Assembly (NCBI GenBank): GCA_003222195.1
Contig: QHVB01000030.1
Coordinates: 62,001 to 126,000 of the forward strand
Direction of reading: 5' to 3'
Source: Gemmatimonadota bacterium
GTDB lineage: Bacteria; Gemmatimonadota; Gemmatimonadetes; Gemmatimonadales; GWC2-71-9
Length of the DNA: 64,000 nucleotides
The notes beneath the pieces are model-generated. The model was not told where the DNA came from. It saw only the letters and a list, made by a program, of their open reading frames with translations, and made no database searches. Below, in pieces: positions 51,803 through 60,871 of this stretch. Position 1 is the stretch's first letter; every line of letters begins with the position of its first letter. The translations under genes were made by a program, and so were the position numbers.

Positions 51803-54379
51803 ATGCGGCTGGTTCGAATCGGACGCGGTACCGCGTTGTTGAGCGTCGGCGCGCTCGCACTGGCCGTGTGGGCGTGCGAGACGGCGCGCAACATTGGCGG
51901 CATCCAGCGCGACCAGACACCTCCCGTCATCACGCTGACGAACACCGCGGGCGACACGCAGGACATTGCCGGCGGTCTCCGTTTCAACGTCTCCGCCGTC
52001 GACAACCTGGCGTTGTTGAGCGTGAACTTGACGTTCAGCGGCGGCTTGATCGGCACGCTCGACACGACGTTCCTCGGGCAGGTCAAGACGTATTCCGTCG
52101 CACGTCAGATCACGTTCCCGGCGGGCTCGGGGGCCGGCGGCAACATCATGATCGTCGGCCGCGCTACCGACGGCGCGGGCAACTTCGCCGCAGACACGAT
52201 CTTCATTTTCTTGCGGAACGTACAGGCGCTGCAGGTCACACTGATTTCGCCGACGCCCGGCGCCATCGCGTCGCAGGGCCGCTCGATCCCCATCCAGGTC
52301 CGCGCCATCCAGAACTCGGGGATCGCGAAAATCGGATTCCTGGTGGCGCCGGCGGCCGCCGTCACCAACCCCACCGTGCCGCCCAACGACTCCATCGTCT
52401 TCCTGGGAGTGCTGCGGGACACCGCCCTGTACACCGATACGCTCAACGTCGTCGCCGCGACGGGTACCTTCGACGTGATCGGGTTCGCCGAGGACTCGGC
52501 AGGCCGGCGTGGCTTCACCAACATCGTCACCGTGACGATCCAGTCGGCCGTCAACGACGTTACGCCGCCGCTCGTGTCACATTCGGTCGGGGCGCGGGTC
52601 GAGGTGAACGACACGGTGATCATCCGCGCCACCGACCCGAGCGCGATCTCGTGGATCGGCTTCCGAGTCGACACCAGCGGCCTGCTGCTGAAGTTCGATA
52701 CAATCAACGTGGCCGCCGGTAACCTGACCGACGTGACCCGTCGCGCCAGTCTCAACCTCGGCTCCGTGCTGCCGCCGGGCGTGCTGCCGCACCAGATCGT
52801 CGTCCGCGGCTATGCCTGCGATGGGGCCGTGGCGCGCAACTGCTCGTACACCAATACGACGTCGCTCTTGCCGAGCGCCCCCATCACTCCGCCGATCGTT
52901 CCCGCGGTGCAGATCGTGCCGCCGCGGTCGCCGACCGCCCTGATCGACACGGTCATCGTGGTCAACGGCCTCACGGTGCAGCTCGCGGGTACGGGGACGA
53001 TCGCCGACGCCATTTACAATGCCAATCTGCGTGAGCTCTACCTGACGAACCCCGGGCTCAATCGCGTGGACGTCTTCCAGGTCGCGAACACGTCGTTCGT
53101 CGCGGGAGGCATCCCGACCGCCGGCGGGCAGCCGTGGGGCATCGCGCTCTGGCCGCGCGACACGCTCGGCGGCTACAAGGATACGATCATCGTGGCCGAT
53201 GCCGGCGGCTCGTACCTCGGCATCATCAACGTCGGTGCGGGTGGACCGCGCCAGATCATTTGGCGCCAGAGTCTGCCCGACTTCATCATCCAGACGTACA
53301 AGGTCATCATACAGGCGGGCGGCGCGGTCGTGCACATCACCGACTATCACACGTCCGATCTGCCGCAGTACCTGGCGACGGTCTGCCGGGTGGCGAGCGG
53401 GACCTCGGCCTGCCATGCGGATTCGGTATTCGCGATTTACTCCACAGCCCCGACCGGCGCGGAAACGCCGCCCTTCAACGGGCGCGCCACGCTGCGGATG
53501 GAAAAACTGATCAACACGACGGATCCCAACCTGATGTTTGGCCACCTGTTCTGGGAAATCGGGACCCAGTCTTTCAACGAGACCACCGATACCCTGCGGA
53601 TTTTCCTGAGTCGCGGCCGCAATTTCTCGAAGGTCATCCTGTCGGCGTGCGGCGGTGCGACGATCAACCTTGCCAGGATGGGCTTGGGGGACCGCACATT
53701 CACGCGCAACACCGGGAACTTCACGCACGCCTTCATCGGGGAGGGCGGGAACATCACGGCGCAGTTTGCGCGAGTCATGTCGTACGATGCGCGCAACCAG
53801 CTGCTCGTGGGAACAGCCGCAGGCTGCAGTACCGGCAACGCGACGCGCGACTCAGGACAAGTCGACATCGACTTCGGCATGTCACCGGGACGCGAGGTCA
53901 GCGACTTCATCGCCAACACCGGCATCAGGGTCGTGTCGGTCGCGACGAACTTCAACGGGCTCACGAATGCCGTGCGCGCGGACTCGATCTACTATCTGGA
54001 TCAGGACCTGCGGCGCATGGTGACGTCCGCGGCGCCGCCGGGGCCATCCCCGCTCACGCCCGGCATGGACATGAACTACTTCCACGACTTCGCTCCCACG
54101 GGACAATGTCCGCCGGGCAGCACGTTCTGCGGCGGCGGCACGGACAAGAACCAGCGGCTGATGTTCTCGGCGAGCCCGAGCGGCAACATCGACGTGTTCG
54201 ACACGTTCTTCGGCGCGTTCCTCGGGTCGATACCGGTGCGTGATCCGATCATCGGGCCGCTGCGCGTCGCGCGCGATGCGGGCGGGAATCAGTTACTGTT
54301 CGGGGTGACGCCCACCGGGCTGCTGGTTGTGCAGCTGCCGCCGATCGTCAATCCGCTGCCGGTGCCGCCGCACCACTGA
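51803..54379 (+). CDS. Large Ig/propeller-like lipoprotein of unknown function
   Basis: An 858-aa exported protein. The signal peptide ends WAC (Cys25), an imperfect lipobox. The first 340 residues look like three beta-sandwich (Ig/FN3-like) repeats that begin with TPPVITL or similar (also DVTPPLVSHS). From about residue 370, segments such as LRELYLTNPGLNRVDVFQVA and GQPWGIALWPRD suggest a beta-propeller, and DTIIVADAGGSYLGIINV supports this. It follows pilQ by 28 bp with GAGAGG before the ATG, so it is probably co-transcribed, but it resembles no pilus protein I can name. A strong hairpin follows. Confidence 0.75.
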   Translation: MRLVRIGRGTALLSVGALALAVWACETARNIGGIQRDQTPPVITLTNTAGDTQDIAGGLRFNVSAVDNLALLSVNLTFSGGLIGTLDTTFLGQVKTYSVARQITFPAGSGAGGNIMIVGRATDGAGNFAADTIFIFLRNVQALQVTLISPTPGAIASQGRSIPIQVRAIQNSGIAKIGFLVAPAAAVTNPTVPPNDSIVFLGVLRDTALYTDTLNVVAATGTFDVIGFAEDSAGRRGFTNIVTVTIQSAVNDVTPPLVSHSVGARVEVNDTVIIRATDPSAISWIGFRVDTSGLLLKFDTINVAAGNLTDVTRRASLNLGSVLPPGVLPHQIVVRGYACDGAVARNCSYTNTTSLLPSAPITPPIVPAVQIVPPRSPTALIDTVIVVNGLTVQLAGTGTIADAIYNANLRELYLTNPGLNRVDVFQVANTSFVAGGIPTAGGQPWGIALWPRDTLGGYKDTIIVADAGGSYLGIINVGAGGPRQIIWRQSLPDFIIQTYKVIIQAGGAVVHITDYHTSDLPQYLATVCRVASGTSACHADSVFAIYSTAPTGAETPPFNGRATLRMEKLINTTDPNLMFGHLFWEIGTQSFNETTDTLRIFLSRGRNFSKVILSACGGATINLARMGLGDRTFTRNTGNFTHAFIGEGGNITAQFARVMSYDARNQLLVGTAAGCSTGNATRDSGQVDIDFGMSPGREVSDFIANTGIRVVSVATNFNGLTNAVRADSIYYLDQDLRRMVTSAAPPGPSPLTPGMDMNYFHDFAPTGQCPPGSTFCGGGTDKNQRLMFSASPSGNIDVFDTFFGAFLGSIPVRDPIIGPLRVARDAGGNQLLFGVTPTGLLVVQLPPIVNPLPVPPHH

Positions 54380-54421
54380 GCGGGCGCTTACGGGTCCCCC
54401 CCCGCCGGGTGCGATACCATA

Positions 54422-54445
54422 CGAGCCCGACCCCGGTCGGGCTCG
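54422..54445 (+). terminator. Terminator hairpin after the pilQ-lipoprotein unit
   Basis: A perfect 11-bp stem (CGAGCCCGACC with GGTCGGGCTCG) around two bases, followed by GCTGTTATAG. The T-run is short. Confidence 0.65.
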
Positions 54446-54461
54446 GCTGTTATAGGGGGAT

Positions 54462-54489
54462 GTAGGGGCGCAGCATGCTGCGCCCGTAC
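54462..54489. repeat. 28-bp palindromic repeat, copy 1 (aroC leader)
   Basis: Half-site GTAGGGGCGCAGCA followed by its reverse complement, with one mismatch near the end (CCCG instead of CCCC). It lies 13 bp upstream of the aroC ATG, before the ribosome site. Confidence 0.9.
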
Positions 54490-54502
54490 CAGGGGGTGAG
54501 GA

Positions 54503-55693
54503 ATGACATTCCGGTTCACGACGGCTGGCGAGTCACATGGCCGCGGCCTGGTGGGGATTCTCGAAGGTCTTCCCGCCGGCCTGCCCGTTTCCGCCGCCGA
54601 CGTGGACCTGGAGCTCAAGCGCCGCCAGGGTGGCTACGGCCGCGGCGCCCGGATGAAGATCGAATCGGACCGCATCGAGTGGCTCTCCGGCGTGCGCGCG
54701 GGGGAGACCCTCGGCTCCCCCATCGCGATGCTCATCTGGAACCGCGACTGGGAGCACTGGCAGGACGTCATGGCGCCGGAGGCGGACGATCCCAAGAGCG
54801 AGCGGCGCCGCCAGGTCACCCGGCCCCGTCCAGGCCACGCCGATCTCGCCGGCTCGCTCAAGTATGATCGCATGGACGCCCGTGACATCCTGGAACGGGC
54901 CAGCGCGCGCGAGACCGTCGCGCGGGTCGCGTGCGGGGCGGTGTGCAAGAAGCTGCTCCGGGAATTCAGCATCGAGATAGGCTCCCACGTAGCGGAACTG
55001 GGTGGCGTGGTTGCGAAGGTAGGGGCGCAGCATGCTGCGCCCCTACCCGCCAATATGAACGCCGTGGCCGATCAAAGCCCCGTCCGTTGCCTTGATAAGG
55101 ACGCGGAAGCCGAGATGATCCGCCGCATCGACGCCGCTAAAGCCGCGGGCGACACGCTTGGCGGCATCGTCGAGGTGATCGCGCTGGGGGTGCCGGTGGG
55201 ACTGGGATCGCACGTGTCGTGGGACGCGAAGCTCGACGGCCGGCTCGCGCAGGCGCTGATGTCCATCCCCGCGGTCAAAGGGGTCGAGCTCGGCCTCGGT
55301 TTCGAGGCGGCGCGCCGCAAGGGCTCGGAGGTCCACGACGAAATCCTGCCCGGGTTTTCCCGCGCGACGAATCGCGCCGGCGGCACGGAAGGCGGGATGA
55401 CGACGGGGGAGCCGCTCGTCGTCCGCGTGGCGATGAAGCCGATCTCCACCTTGATGTCCCCGCTGAAAACGGTCGATCTCAAGACGGGCGGCCCCGCGCA
55501 GGCGCAATCGGAGCGCTCGGATGTGACTGCCGTGCCGGCGATGGGGGTCATCGCCGAGGCGATGCTGGCGATCGTCGTGACCGGGGCGCTGCTCGAAAAG
55601 TTCGGCGGCGACGCCTTGAGCGAGCTCAAGCGCAACGTGGACGGCTATCTCGCGCAGGTGCGCGCGCGGACGCCGCGGGGTGCGGCATCGTGA
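54503..55693 (+). CDS. aroC: Chorismate synthase
   Basis: A 396-aa enzyme that makes chorismate from EPSP using reduced FMN. Family signatures are present: FTTAGESHGRGL at the N-terminus, RASARETVARVACGAV near residue 132, and RAGGTEGGMTTGEPLVVRVA near residue 292. Residues 173-182 (VGAQHAAPLP) are encoded by a perfect copy of the 28-bp palindrome inserted in frame in a variable loop. The ribosome site GGGGGTGAGGA precedes the ATG. The stop overlaps the aroK GTG. Confidence 0.95.
   Translation: MTFRFTTAGESHGRGLVGILEGLPAGLPVSAADVDLELKRRQGGYGRGARMKIESDRIEWLSGVRAGETLGSPIAMLIWNRDWEHWQDVMAPEADDPKSERRRQVTRPRPGHADLAGSLKYDRMDARDILERASARETVARVACGAVCKKLLREFSIEIGSHVAELGGVVAKVGAQHAAPLPANMNAVADQSPVRCLDKDAEAEMIRRIDAAKAAGDTLGGIVEVIALGVPVGLGSHVSWDAKLDGRLAQALMSIPAVKGVELGLGFEAARRKGSEVHDEILPGFSRATNRAGGTEGGMTTGEPLVVRVAMKPISTLMSPLKTVDLKTGGPAQAQSERSDVTAVPAMGVIAEAMLAIVVTGALLEKFGGDALSELKRNVDGYLAQVRARTPRGAAS
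55019..55046. repeat. 28-bp palindromic repeat, copy 2 (inside aroC)
   Basis: A perfect palindrome, identical to copy 3, translated in frame within aroC. Flanking aroC sequence is intact on both sides. Confidence 0.95.
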
Positions 55694-56208
55694 AACGGCA
55701 CATCGTGCTCATCGGACTGCCGGGCGCGGGCAAGAGCACGGTAGGCAAGATGGTGGCGGAGCGGCTGCATACGGCGTTCGTGGACATCGACAGCATCTTG
55801 AATCGCAAAGAGGGTAAACCGATCTCGATGATCTTCGCCGAGAAGGGCGAGCCCGCGTTTCGGGAGATGGAGCGCAAGGAAGTCGCCGCCGCGCTGGCGA
55901 ATGAACCGGCGGTGATCGCGCCGGGCGGCGGCTGGGCGGCGCAGCCCGGCGCGCTGGATTCCGCAAAACCTCGCGGGTACATCGTCTATCTGAAGGCGCG
56001 CGCCGAGGTGGCAGCCGGCCGCGCCGAGCCGTCGGGAACCCGGCCCGTTTTGATGGGTGATGATCCGCTGGCACGCATGAAGGACCTCTTCACGCAGCGC
56101 GATCCATTCTACGCGAAAGCGGATGCGACGGTGCTCACGGAAGCCAAGAGTGCGGAAAACGTAGCTGCTGAGGTCGTAAAGCTTGCGCAAATGAGCGCCG
56201 GTTGGTAA
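55690..56208 (+). CDS. aroK: Shikimate kinase
   Basis: A 172-aa P-loop kinase: GLPGAGKSTVGKMVAERL (Walker A), the shikimate-binding DIDSILNRKEGKPI, FREMERKEV and GGGWA segments, and a lid with a family-like RPVLMGDDPLARM. It phosphorylates shikimate, two steps before the AroC reaction. The GTG start overlaps the aroC stop (GTGA), so the pair is co-translated. The long frame upstream is a shadow of aroC. Confidence 0.92.
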   Translation: MKRHIVLIGLPGAGKSTVGKMVAERLHTAFVDIDSILNRKEGKPISMIFAEKGEPAFREMERKEVAAALANEPAVIAPGGGWAAQPGALDSAKPRGYIVYLKARAEVAAGRAEPSGTRPVLMGDDPLARMKDLFTQRDPFYAKADATVLTEAKSAENVAAEVVKLAQMSAGW

Positions 56209-56243
56209 AGATGCAAGCCCGAAGGTTGAACTGAGGTTGATCG

Positions 56244-58634
56244 GTGACTGATAAAGAAGAAGAAGTGATACCAAAAAAGAAGCGGGCTCCGCGCAAAAAG
56301 GCCGCGGAGAATCCGCCGGCGGAGACCGAGGTGACCGACGCCGCTCCTGCAAAGGGCGGCGCACTCGTCATTGTCGAGTCCCCGACCAAGGCGAAAACGA
56401 TCGGCAAGTACCTCGGCCGTGGCTACACGGTCAAGGCAACCGTCGGCCATCTGCGGGACCTCCCCAAGCGCGAGCTCGGCGTCGACGTCGAGAACGGGTT
56501 CACGCCGAAATACGTCACTATTAAGGAAAAGGCGAAGACCCTCGCCGAGATCAAGAAGGCGGCCAAGGCCGCCGATCGCGTGCTGCTCGCCACCGACCCG
56601 GACCGGGAAGGGGAGGCGATCGCCTGGCACGTCGCGTCGCAGCTCAATGGCGCCGGCAACGGCAAGATCCGCCGCGTCCTGTTCCATGAAATCACGAAAG
56701 ACGCCGTCGCCGAGGCCCTGGCGAATCCGCTCGACATCGACCAACGCAAGGTCGACGCCCAGCAGGCCCGCCGGGTCCTGGATCGCCTGGTCGGCTACAA
56801 GGCGTCGCCGGTGCTCTGGAAGAGCATCAAGACCGGTCTGTCGGCAGGTCGCGTGCAGACGGTCGCCCTGCGCCTGATCATCGAGCGCGAGGAGGAGATC
56901 CGGAAGTTCGCGCCGCAGGAGTACTGGACGATCGCCGCCGATCTCGAGAAGGACGGGCAGCCGTTCCAGGCGCGGCTGCAGAAGCTCGGCGGGCACAAGC
57001 CCGAGATCAAAACCGAGCAGGCGGCGCGCGACATCGTCGCCGAAGTCGAGAAGCTCCCGTTCGTCGTGACTTCGGTGGAGCGGGGAGAACGCCGCCGCAA
57101 GGCGCCGGCCCCGTTCACGACCAGCACGGTGCAGCAGGAAGCCGCGAAACAACTGGGCTTTTCCGCCGGGCGGACGATGCGCGCGGCGCAGAAGCTGTAC
57201 GAGGGCGTAGAGCTCGGCGACCAGGGATCCGTGGGTCTGATCACCTACATGCGCACCGACTCCGTGCGGGTGTCGGACGCCGCGATCAAGCAGGCACGCG
57301 AGTACATCAACGCGCAGTTCGACAAGCGCTACCTGCCCGCTGAGCCGAATGTCCATAAAGGCGGACGGGGATCGAAGGTCCAGGATGCGCACGAAGCGAT
57401 TCGGCCCACCGAAGTCGGCCTCAAGCCAGACGACGTGAAGAAGTACCTCGAGCGGGATCTCTTCAAGCTCTATCAGCTGATTTGGCGGCGGTTCCTGGCG
57501 TCGCAGATGTCGCCCGCGGTCTACGAGGCGACGAAGGTCGACTTCGACCTGGCCAACGGCCGGTTCCTGTTCCGCGCCACCGGCTCTCGCGTCCTGTTCG
57601 ACGGCTACCACGCGCTCTTCAGCGAGGCGCACGAGGCGGAAGACGCGAAGACGCTCGACAGCCTCGAGCCGATTCCGCCGCTCAAGGAAGGCGACCGGGC
57701 CACGCTCAAGCAGGTCGCGCCCAGCCAACACTTTACCGAGCCGCCGCCGCGCTACAGCGAGGCGAGCCTGGTCAAGGAGCTGGAGCGGCTGGGCATCGGC
57801 CGGCCATCCACGTACGCCGCGATCATCTCGACGCTGCGCACACGCTGGTATGCGACCGCCAAAGACCGGCGTTTTCAGCCGACGCCGCAGGGCGAGACGG
57901 TCTGGAAGGTGCTCAAGCGGTCATTCCCGGAGGTCTTCGAAGTCGGGTTCACCGCGCAGATGGAGAACGAGCTGGACAAGGTCGAGGAAGGGGATCTCGA
58001 CTGGAAAGCGGTGCTCGGTGACTTCTGGGGGCCGTTCAATCGCGCGCTGGAAGCCGTGGACATCAACAAGATCATCCACGAAGTGCACGATCTCTCGGGC
58101 GTCGCCGCCGAGAAGTGCCCGAAGTGCGGCGCGCCGCTCGAGGTGAAGAGCGGCCGCTTCGGTCCCTACATCGCCTGCTCGCGCTACGCGTCGAAGGAGT
58201 GCGGCTACTCGCGATCCATCAAGAAGGACAAGGTGCCCGACCGGCCGTCGGATGAGATCTGCAAGGAATGCGGCGCGCCGATGGTGATCAAGACGGGACG
58301 GTTTGGCGAGTTCCTGGCGTGCACGCGCTATCCCAAGTGCAAGTACACGCAGCCGGTGCCGCTCGGCATCAAGTGCCCCCAGTGCGGCGTGGGCGACCTC
58401 GCGGAACGGCGCACCAAGCGCGGCCGGACGTTCTATGGTTGCCTCCGCTATCCGGACTGCGATTATTCGACGTGGAACAAGCCGGTCCCCGTCCCCTGTC
58501 CCAACTGCGGGTTCGTCGGGATGGAGCAGCTCAAGTCCAAGACGACGGGAGAGACGACACGCAAGTGTCTCAAGTGCGGGCACCAGATGGCAGTCGAGGA
58601 AGCAGCCCCCGAAGCGGAAGAGGTCGCATCGTAG
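56244..58634 (+). CDS. topA: DNA topoisomerase I
   Basis: A 796-aa type IA topoisomerase, GTG start. A Lys/Ala-rich N-terminal tail (about 1-38) precedes the TOPRIM domain (LVIVESPTKAKTIGKYLG and the acidic ATDPDREGEAIAWH). The active-site Tyr is in GLITYMRTDSVRVSD near residue 334. Four C-terminal zinc-ribbon units from about residue 625 (CPKCGAPL, CKECGAPM, CPQCGVGD, CPNCGF) bind single-stranded DNA. The stop is inside the third palindrome. Order topA-trmFO-xerC-hslV-hslU is that of Firmicutes. Confidence 0.96.
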   Translation: MTDKEEEVIPKKKRAPRKKAAENPPAETEVTDAAPAKGGALVIVESPTKAKTIGKYLGRGYTVKATVGHLRDLPKRELGVDVENGFTPKYVTIKEKAKTLAEIKKAAKAADRVLLATDPDREGEAIAWHVASQLNGAGNGKIRRVLFHEITKDAVAEALANPLDIDQRKVDAQQARRVLDRLVGYKASPVLWKSIKTGLSAGRVQTVALRLIIEREEEIRKFAPQEYWTIAADLEKDGQPFQARLQKLGGHKPEIKTEQAARDIVAEVEKLPFVVTSVERGERRRKAPAPFTTSTVQQEAAKQLGFSAGRTMRAAQKLYEGVELGDQGSVGLITYMRTDSVRVSDAAIKQAREYINAQFDKRYLPAEPNVHKGGRGSKVQDAHEAIRPTEVGLKPDDVKKYLERDLFKLYQLIWRRFLASQMSPAVYEATKVDFDLANGRFLFRATGSRVLFDGYHALFSEAHEAEDAKTLDSLEPIPPLKEGDRATLKQVAPSQHFTEPPPRYSEASLVKELERLGIGRPSTYAAIISTLRTRWYATAKDRRFQPTPQGETVWKVLKRSFPEVFEVGFTAQMENELDKVEEGDLDWKAVLGDFWGPFNRALEAVDINKIIHEVHDLSGVAAEKCPKCGAPLEVKSGRFGPYIACSRYASKECGYSRSIKKDKVPDRPSDEICKECGAPMVIKTGRFGEFLACTRYPKCKYTQPVPLGIKCPQCGVGDLAERRTKRGRTFYGCLRYPDCDYSTWNKPVPVPCPNCGFVGMEQLKSKTTGETTRKCLKCGHQMAVEEAAPEAEEVAS

Positions 58635-59986
58635 GGGCGCAGCATGCTGCGCCCCTACAGGTAATTGGCGGCGGCCTCGCGGGCTGCGAAGCCGCCTGGG
58701 CCCTCGCCGAGCGAGGATTGCGTGTAACGCTGCACGAGATGCGCCCGATCAAGATGACGCCGGCGCATCAGACGGAGAGCCTCGCCGAGCTGGTCTGCAG
58801 CAACACTTTCAAATCGGTCGAACCCACGCATGCGCACGGCCTGCTCAAAGCCGAGATGCGCGCGCTCGGGAGCATCGTGCTGCAGTCGGCCGACGAGGCG
58901 CGGATTCCCGGCGGCAGCGCACTCGCGGTGGATCGCGTGGTGTTCTCGGCGCGGGTGCAGGAGCGCGTGCTCGGTCACCCCAACATCACGCTGGTGCGCG
59001 GCGAGGTCACGGAGCTCCCCTCGCCGGGCATCGTCGCGACGGGACCGTTGACGTCCGACGCACTCGCGCAGGCGATCGGCGCACGGCTCGGCGTCCAGTC
59101 GCTCGCGTTTTACGATGCGATCGCGCCGATCGTCGCGGCGGACTCGCTCGATTACACGCGACTCTTCAAGGCATCGCGGTATGGCAAAGGCGGCGGCGAC
59201 GATTACTGGAACGCGCCGCTCACACAAGCGGAGTACGAAGCATTCGTCGCCGCGCTGATCGCGGGCGAGCAGTACCTGCCGGCGGGCGGCCACGAATTCG
59301 ACAAAGTCCCGTACTTCGAAGGCTGCCTGCCCGTCGAGGAGATGGCGCAGCGCGGGATCGAGACGCTCCGGTTTGGTCCGATGAAACCCATCGGTCTGCC
59401 AGGGGACTCATATGCCGTGGTTCAGCTGAGGCAGGAAGACCGTGCCGCGCAGATGTGGAATCTCGTGGGCTTCCAGACCCGACTGAAGACCGGGGCGCAG
59501 CAGCGCGTCTTTCGCACGATTCCCGGGCTCGAGCAGGCGGAGTTCCTGCGCTTCGGCTCGATTCACCGCAACAGCTACCTGAATGCGCCCGCCGCGCTGA
59601 CGCCGCACCTCGCCGCGAAAGCCGATCCGCAGCTGCTGTTTGCCGGCCAGCTCACCGGGGTCGAGGGCTACACCGAGTCCGCGGCGACGGGGATGCTGGC
59701 GGGAATCAACCTGGCGCGATTGCTCGCCGGGGACGAGCCGGTCCTGCCGCCGCCCACCACGATGCTCGGCGCGCTGTATCGCTATTTGCGCGAGACCGAT
59801 CCGGCTCGCTTCCAGCCGATGAACGCGAACTTCGGGCTGCTGGAGCCGCTGGACGACCCGCCACGCGACAAGTTCAAGAAGAAGGAAGCGTTGGCGGAGC
59901 GGGCGCTGCGGGAGATGGAGAAGTTCTCGGGATCGCTCGGTTCTTCACAGGCTGAAGCACACCCTTCAGGGTGTGAACAATCATGA
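58574..59986 (+). CDS. trmFO: tRNA (uracil-5-) methyltransferase TrmFO (start uncertain)
   Basis: The folate/FAD-dependent enzyme that makes m5U54 in the tRNA T-loop. From VIGGGLAGCEAAWALAERG (codon at 58661) it is about 441 aa, the normal length, with MRPIKMTPAHQT and both expected cysteines (LVCSNTF and FEGCLPVEEM). Families start a few residues before VIGGG, but here that place is filled by the 28-bp palindrome and has no ATG, GTG or TTG. The nearest canonical in-frame start is GTG 58574, inside topA, adding 29 residues; ATT 58664 is the nearest near-cognate. The last residues ([11 protein letters not shown]) come from a second palindrome. The stop overlaps xerC. Confidence 0.85.
   Translation: MRAPDGSRGSSPRSGRGRIVGAQHAAPLQVIGGGLAGCEAAWALAERGLRVTLHEMRPIKMTPAHQTESLAELVCSNTFKSVEPTHAHGLLKAEMRALGSIVLQSADEARIPGGSALAVDRVVFSARVQERVLGHPNITLVRGEVTELPSPGIVATGPLTSDALAQAIGARLGVQSLAFYDAIAPIVAADSLDYTRLFKASRYGKGGGDDYWNAPLTQAEYEAFVAALIAGEQYLPAGGHEFDKVPYFEGCLPVEEMAQRGIETLRFGPMKPIGLPGDSYAVVQLRQEDRAAQMWNLVGFQTRLKTGAQQRVFRTIPGLEQAEFLRFGSIHRNSYLNAPAALTPHLAAKADPQLLFAGQLTGVEGYTESAATGMLAGINLARLLAGDEPVLPPPTTMLGALYRYLRETDPARFQPMNANFGLLEPLDDPPRDKFKKKEALAERALREMEKFSGSLGSSQAEAHPSGCEQS
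58631..58658. repeat. 28-bp palindromic repeat, copy 3 (topA/trmFO junction)
   Basis: A perfect palindrome that contains the topA stop codon and ends 2 bp before the first conserved trmFO codon. Confidence 0.95.
59958..59975. repeat. Second palindrome type, trmFO/xerC junction
   Basis: CACACCCT pairs with AGGGTGTG around TC. It encodes the end of TrmFO and lies 7 bp before the xerC ATG, where its AGGGTG may serve as a weak ribosome site. Confidence 0.7.
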
Positions 59987-60864
59987 ACGAGATCACCGAA
60001 TTCGTCACGTTTCTGGCCAAGGAGCGCAACGACTCCCCCCATACCGTCAAAGCCTACGAGCGCGACGTCAGCGCCTTCGCCGCGTTCTGCCAGAACTACT
60101 ACGGCGGCCCCTGGACGTGGGCGGGCGTGGACCGGTTGGCCATCCGCGGCTTTCTCGCGGCAGAGCAGCAGCGCGGCGTCGGCAAGCGCTCCGTGGCGCG
60201 GGCGCTGTCCGCGCTGCGCACCTTCTATCGCTTCCTGAACGCCACGCGCGGGCTCGAGGTGAATCCGGCCCGGGCGGCGCGCACGCCAAAGATCGACCGC
60301 ACGCTGCCGACATATCTGGACCGGCAGGAGACCGACGAGCTCTTCAATCACGCGGAGCAGCGCGCCGCAGCGGGTGGGTTCACCGAGACGCGCGATCTGG
60401 CGATCCTCGAAATGTTCTATTCGACCGGCGTGCGTCTCTCTGAGCTCGCCGGGCTGAACGACGCCGATGTCGACCTCGTGTCGGATCAGGTGAAGGTGCG
60501 CGGGAAAGGCAAAAAGGAGCGCATCGTGCCGCTGGGATCTCATGCGAGCGGGACGCTGCGCACGTATCTGGCGAAACGTGGTCATGGCCGTGCGGTGTTC
60601 GTGAATCGCCGCGGCAAGCGGTTGAGTCCGCGCGGCATTCAGCTGGCCATGAAGCGGCTGTTCGAGACTCTCGCGCGGGGAACCAATCTGCACGTGCACG
60701 CGTTGCGGCACTCGTTCGCTACGCACCTGCTGGACGCGGGCGCTGACCTCAGGGCGGTGCAGGAGCTGCTGGGGCATGCCTCGCTGGGGACCACGCAGGT
60801 GTATACTCATACGTCGGTGGAACGGTTGAAGAAGGTCTATCACCAGGCGCATCCAAGGGCATAA
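59983..60864 (+). CDS. xerC: Tyrosine recombinase XerC/XerD-type
   Basis: A 293-aa recombinase with an N-terminal SAM-like DNA-binding domain ([17 protein letters not shown]) and a catalytic domain carrying Arg151 ([10 protein letters not shown]), Lys near 174 ([11 protein letters not shown]), [11 protein letters not shown] (His240, Arg243), [14 protein letters not shown] (His and the Tyr nucleophile near 273). It resolves chromosome dimers at dif. Placement after trmFO and before hslV matches the CodV/XerC locus of Bacillus. ATGA overlap with trmFO. Confidence 0.92.
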   Translation: MNEITEFVTFLAKERNDSPHTVKAYERDVSAFAAFCQNYYGGPWTWAGVDRLAIRGFLAAEQQRGVGKRSVARALSALRTFYRFLNATRGLEVNPARAARTPKIDRTLPTYLDRQETDELFNHAEQRAAAGGFTETRDLAILEMFYSTGVRLSELAGLNDADVDLVSDQVKVRGKGKKERIVPLGSHASGTLRTYLAKRGHGRAVFVNRRGKRLSPRGIQLAMKRLFETLARGTNLHVHALRHSFATHLLDAGADLRAVQELLGHASLGTTQVYTHTSVERLKKVYHQAHPRA

Positions 60865-60871
60865 GAAACGC

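Noticed and set aside
55019..55046. In-frame insertion in aroC as an intein or domain
   Set aside because: It is only ten residues and is a DNA palindrome repeated elsewhere.
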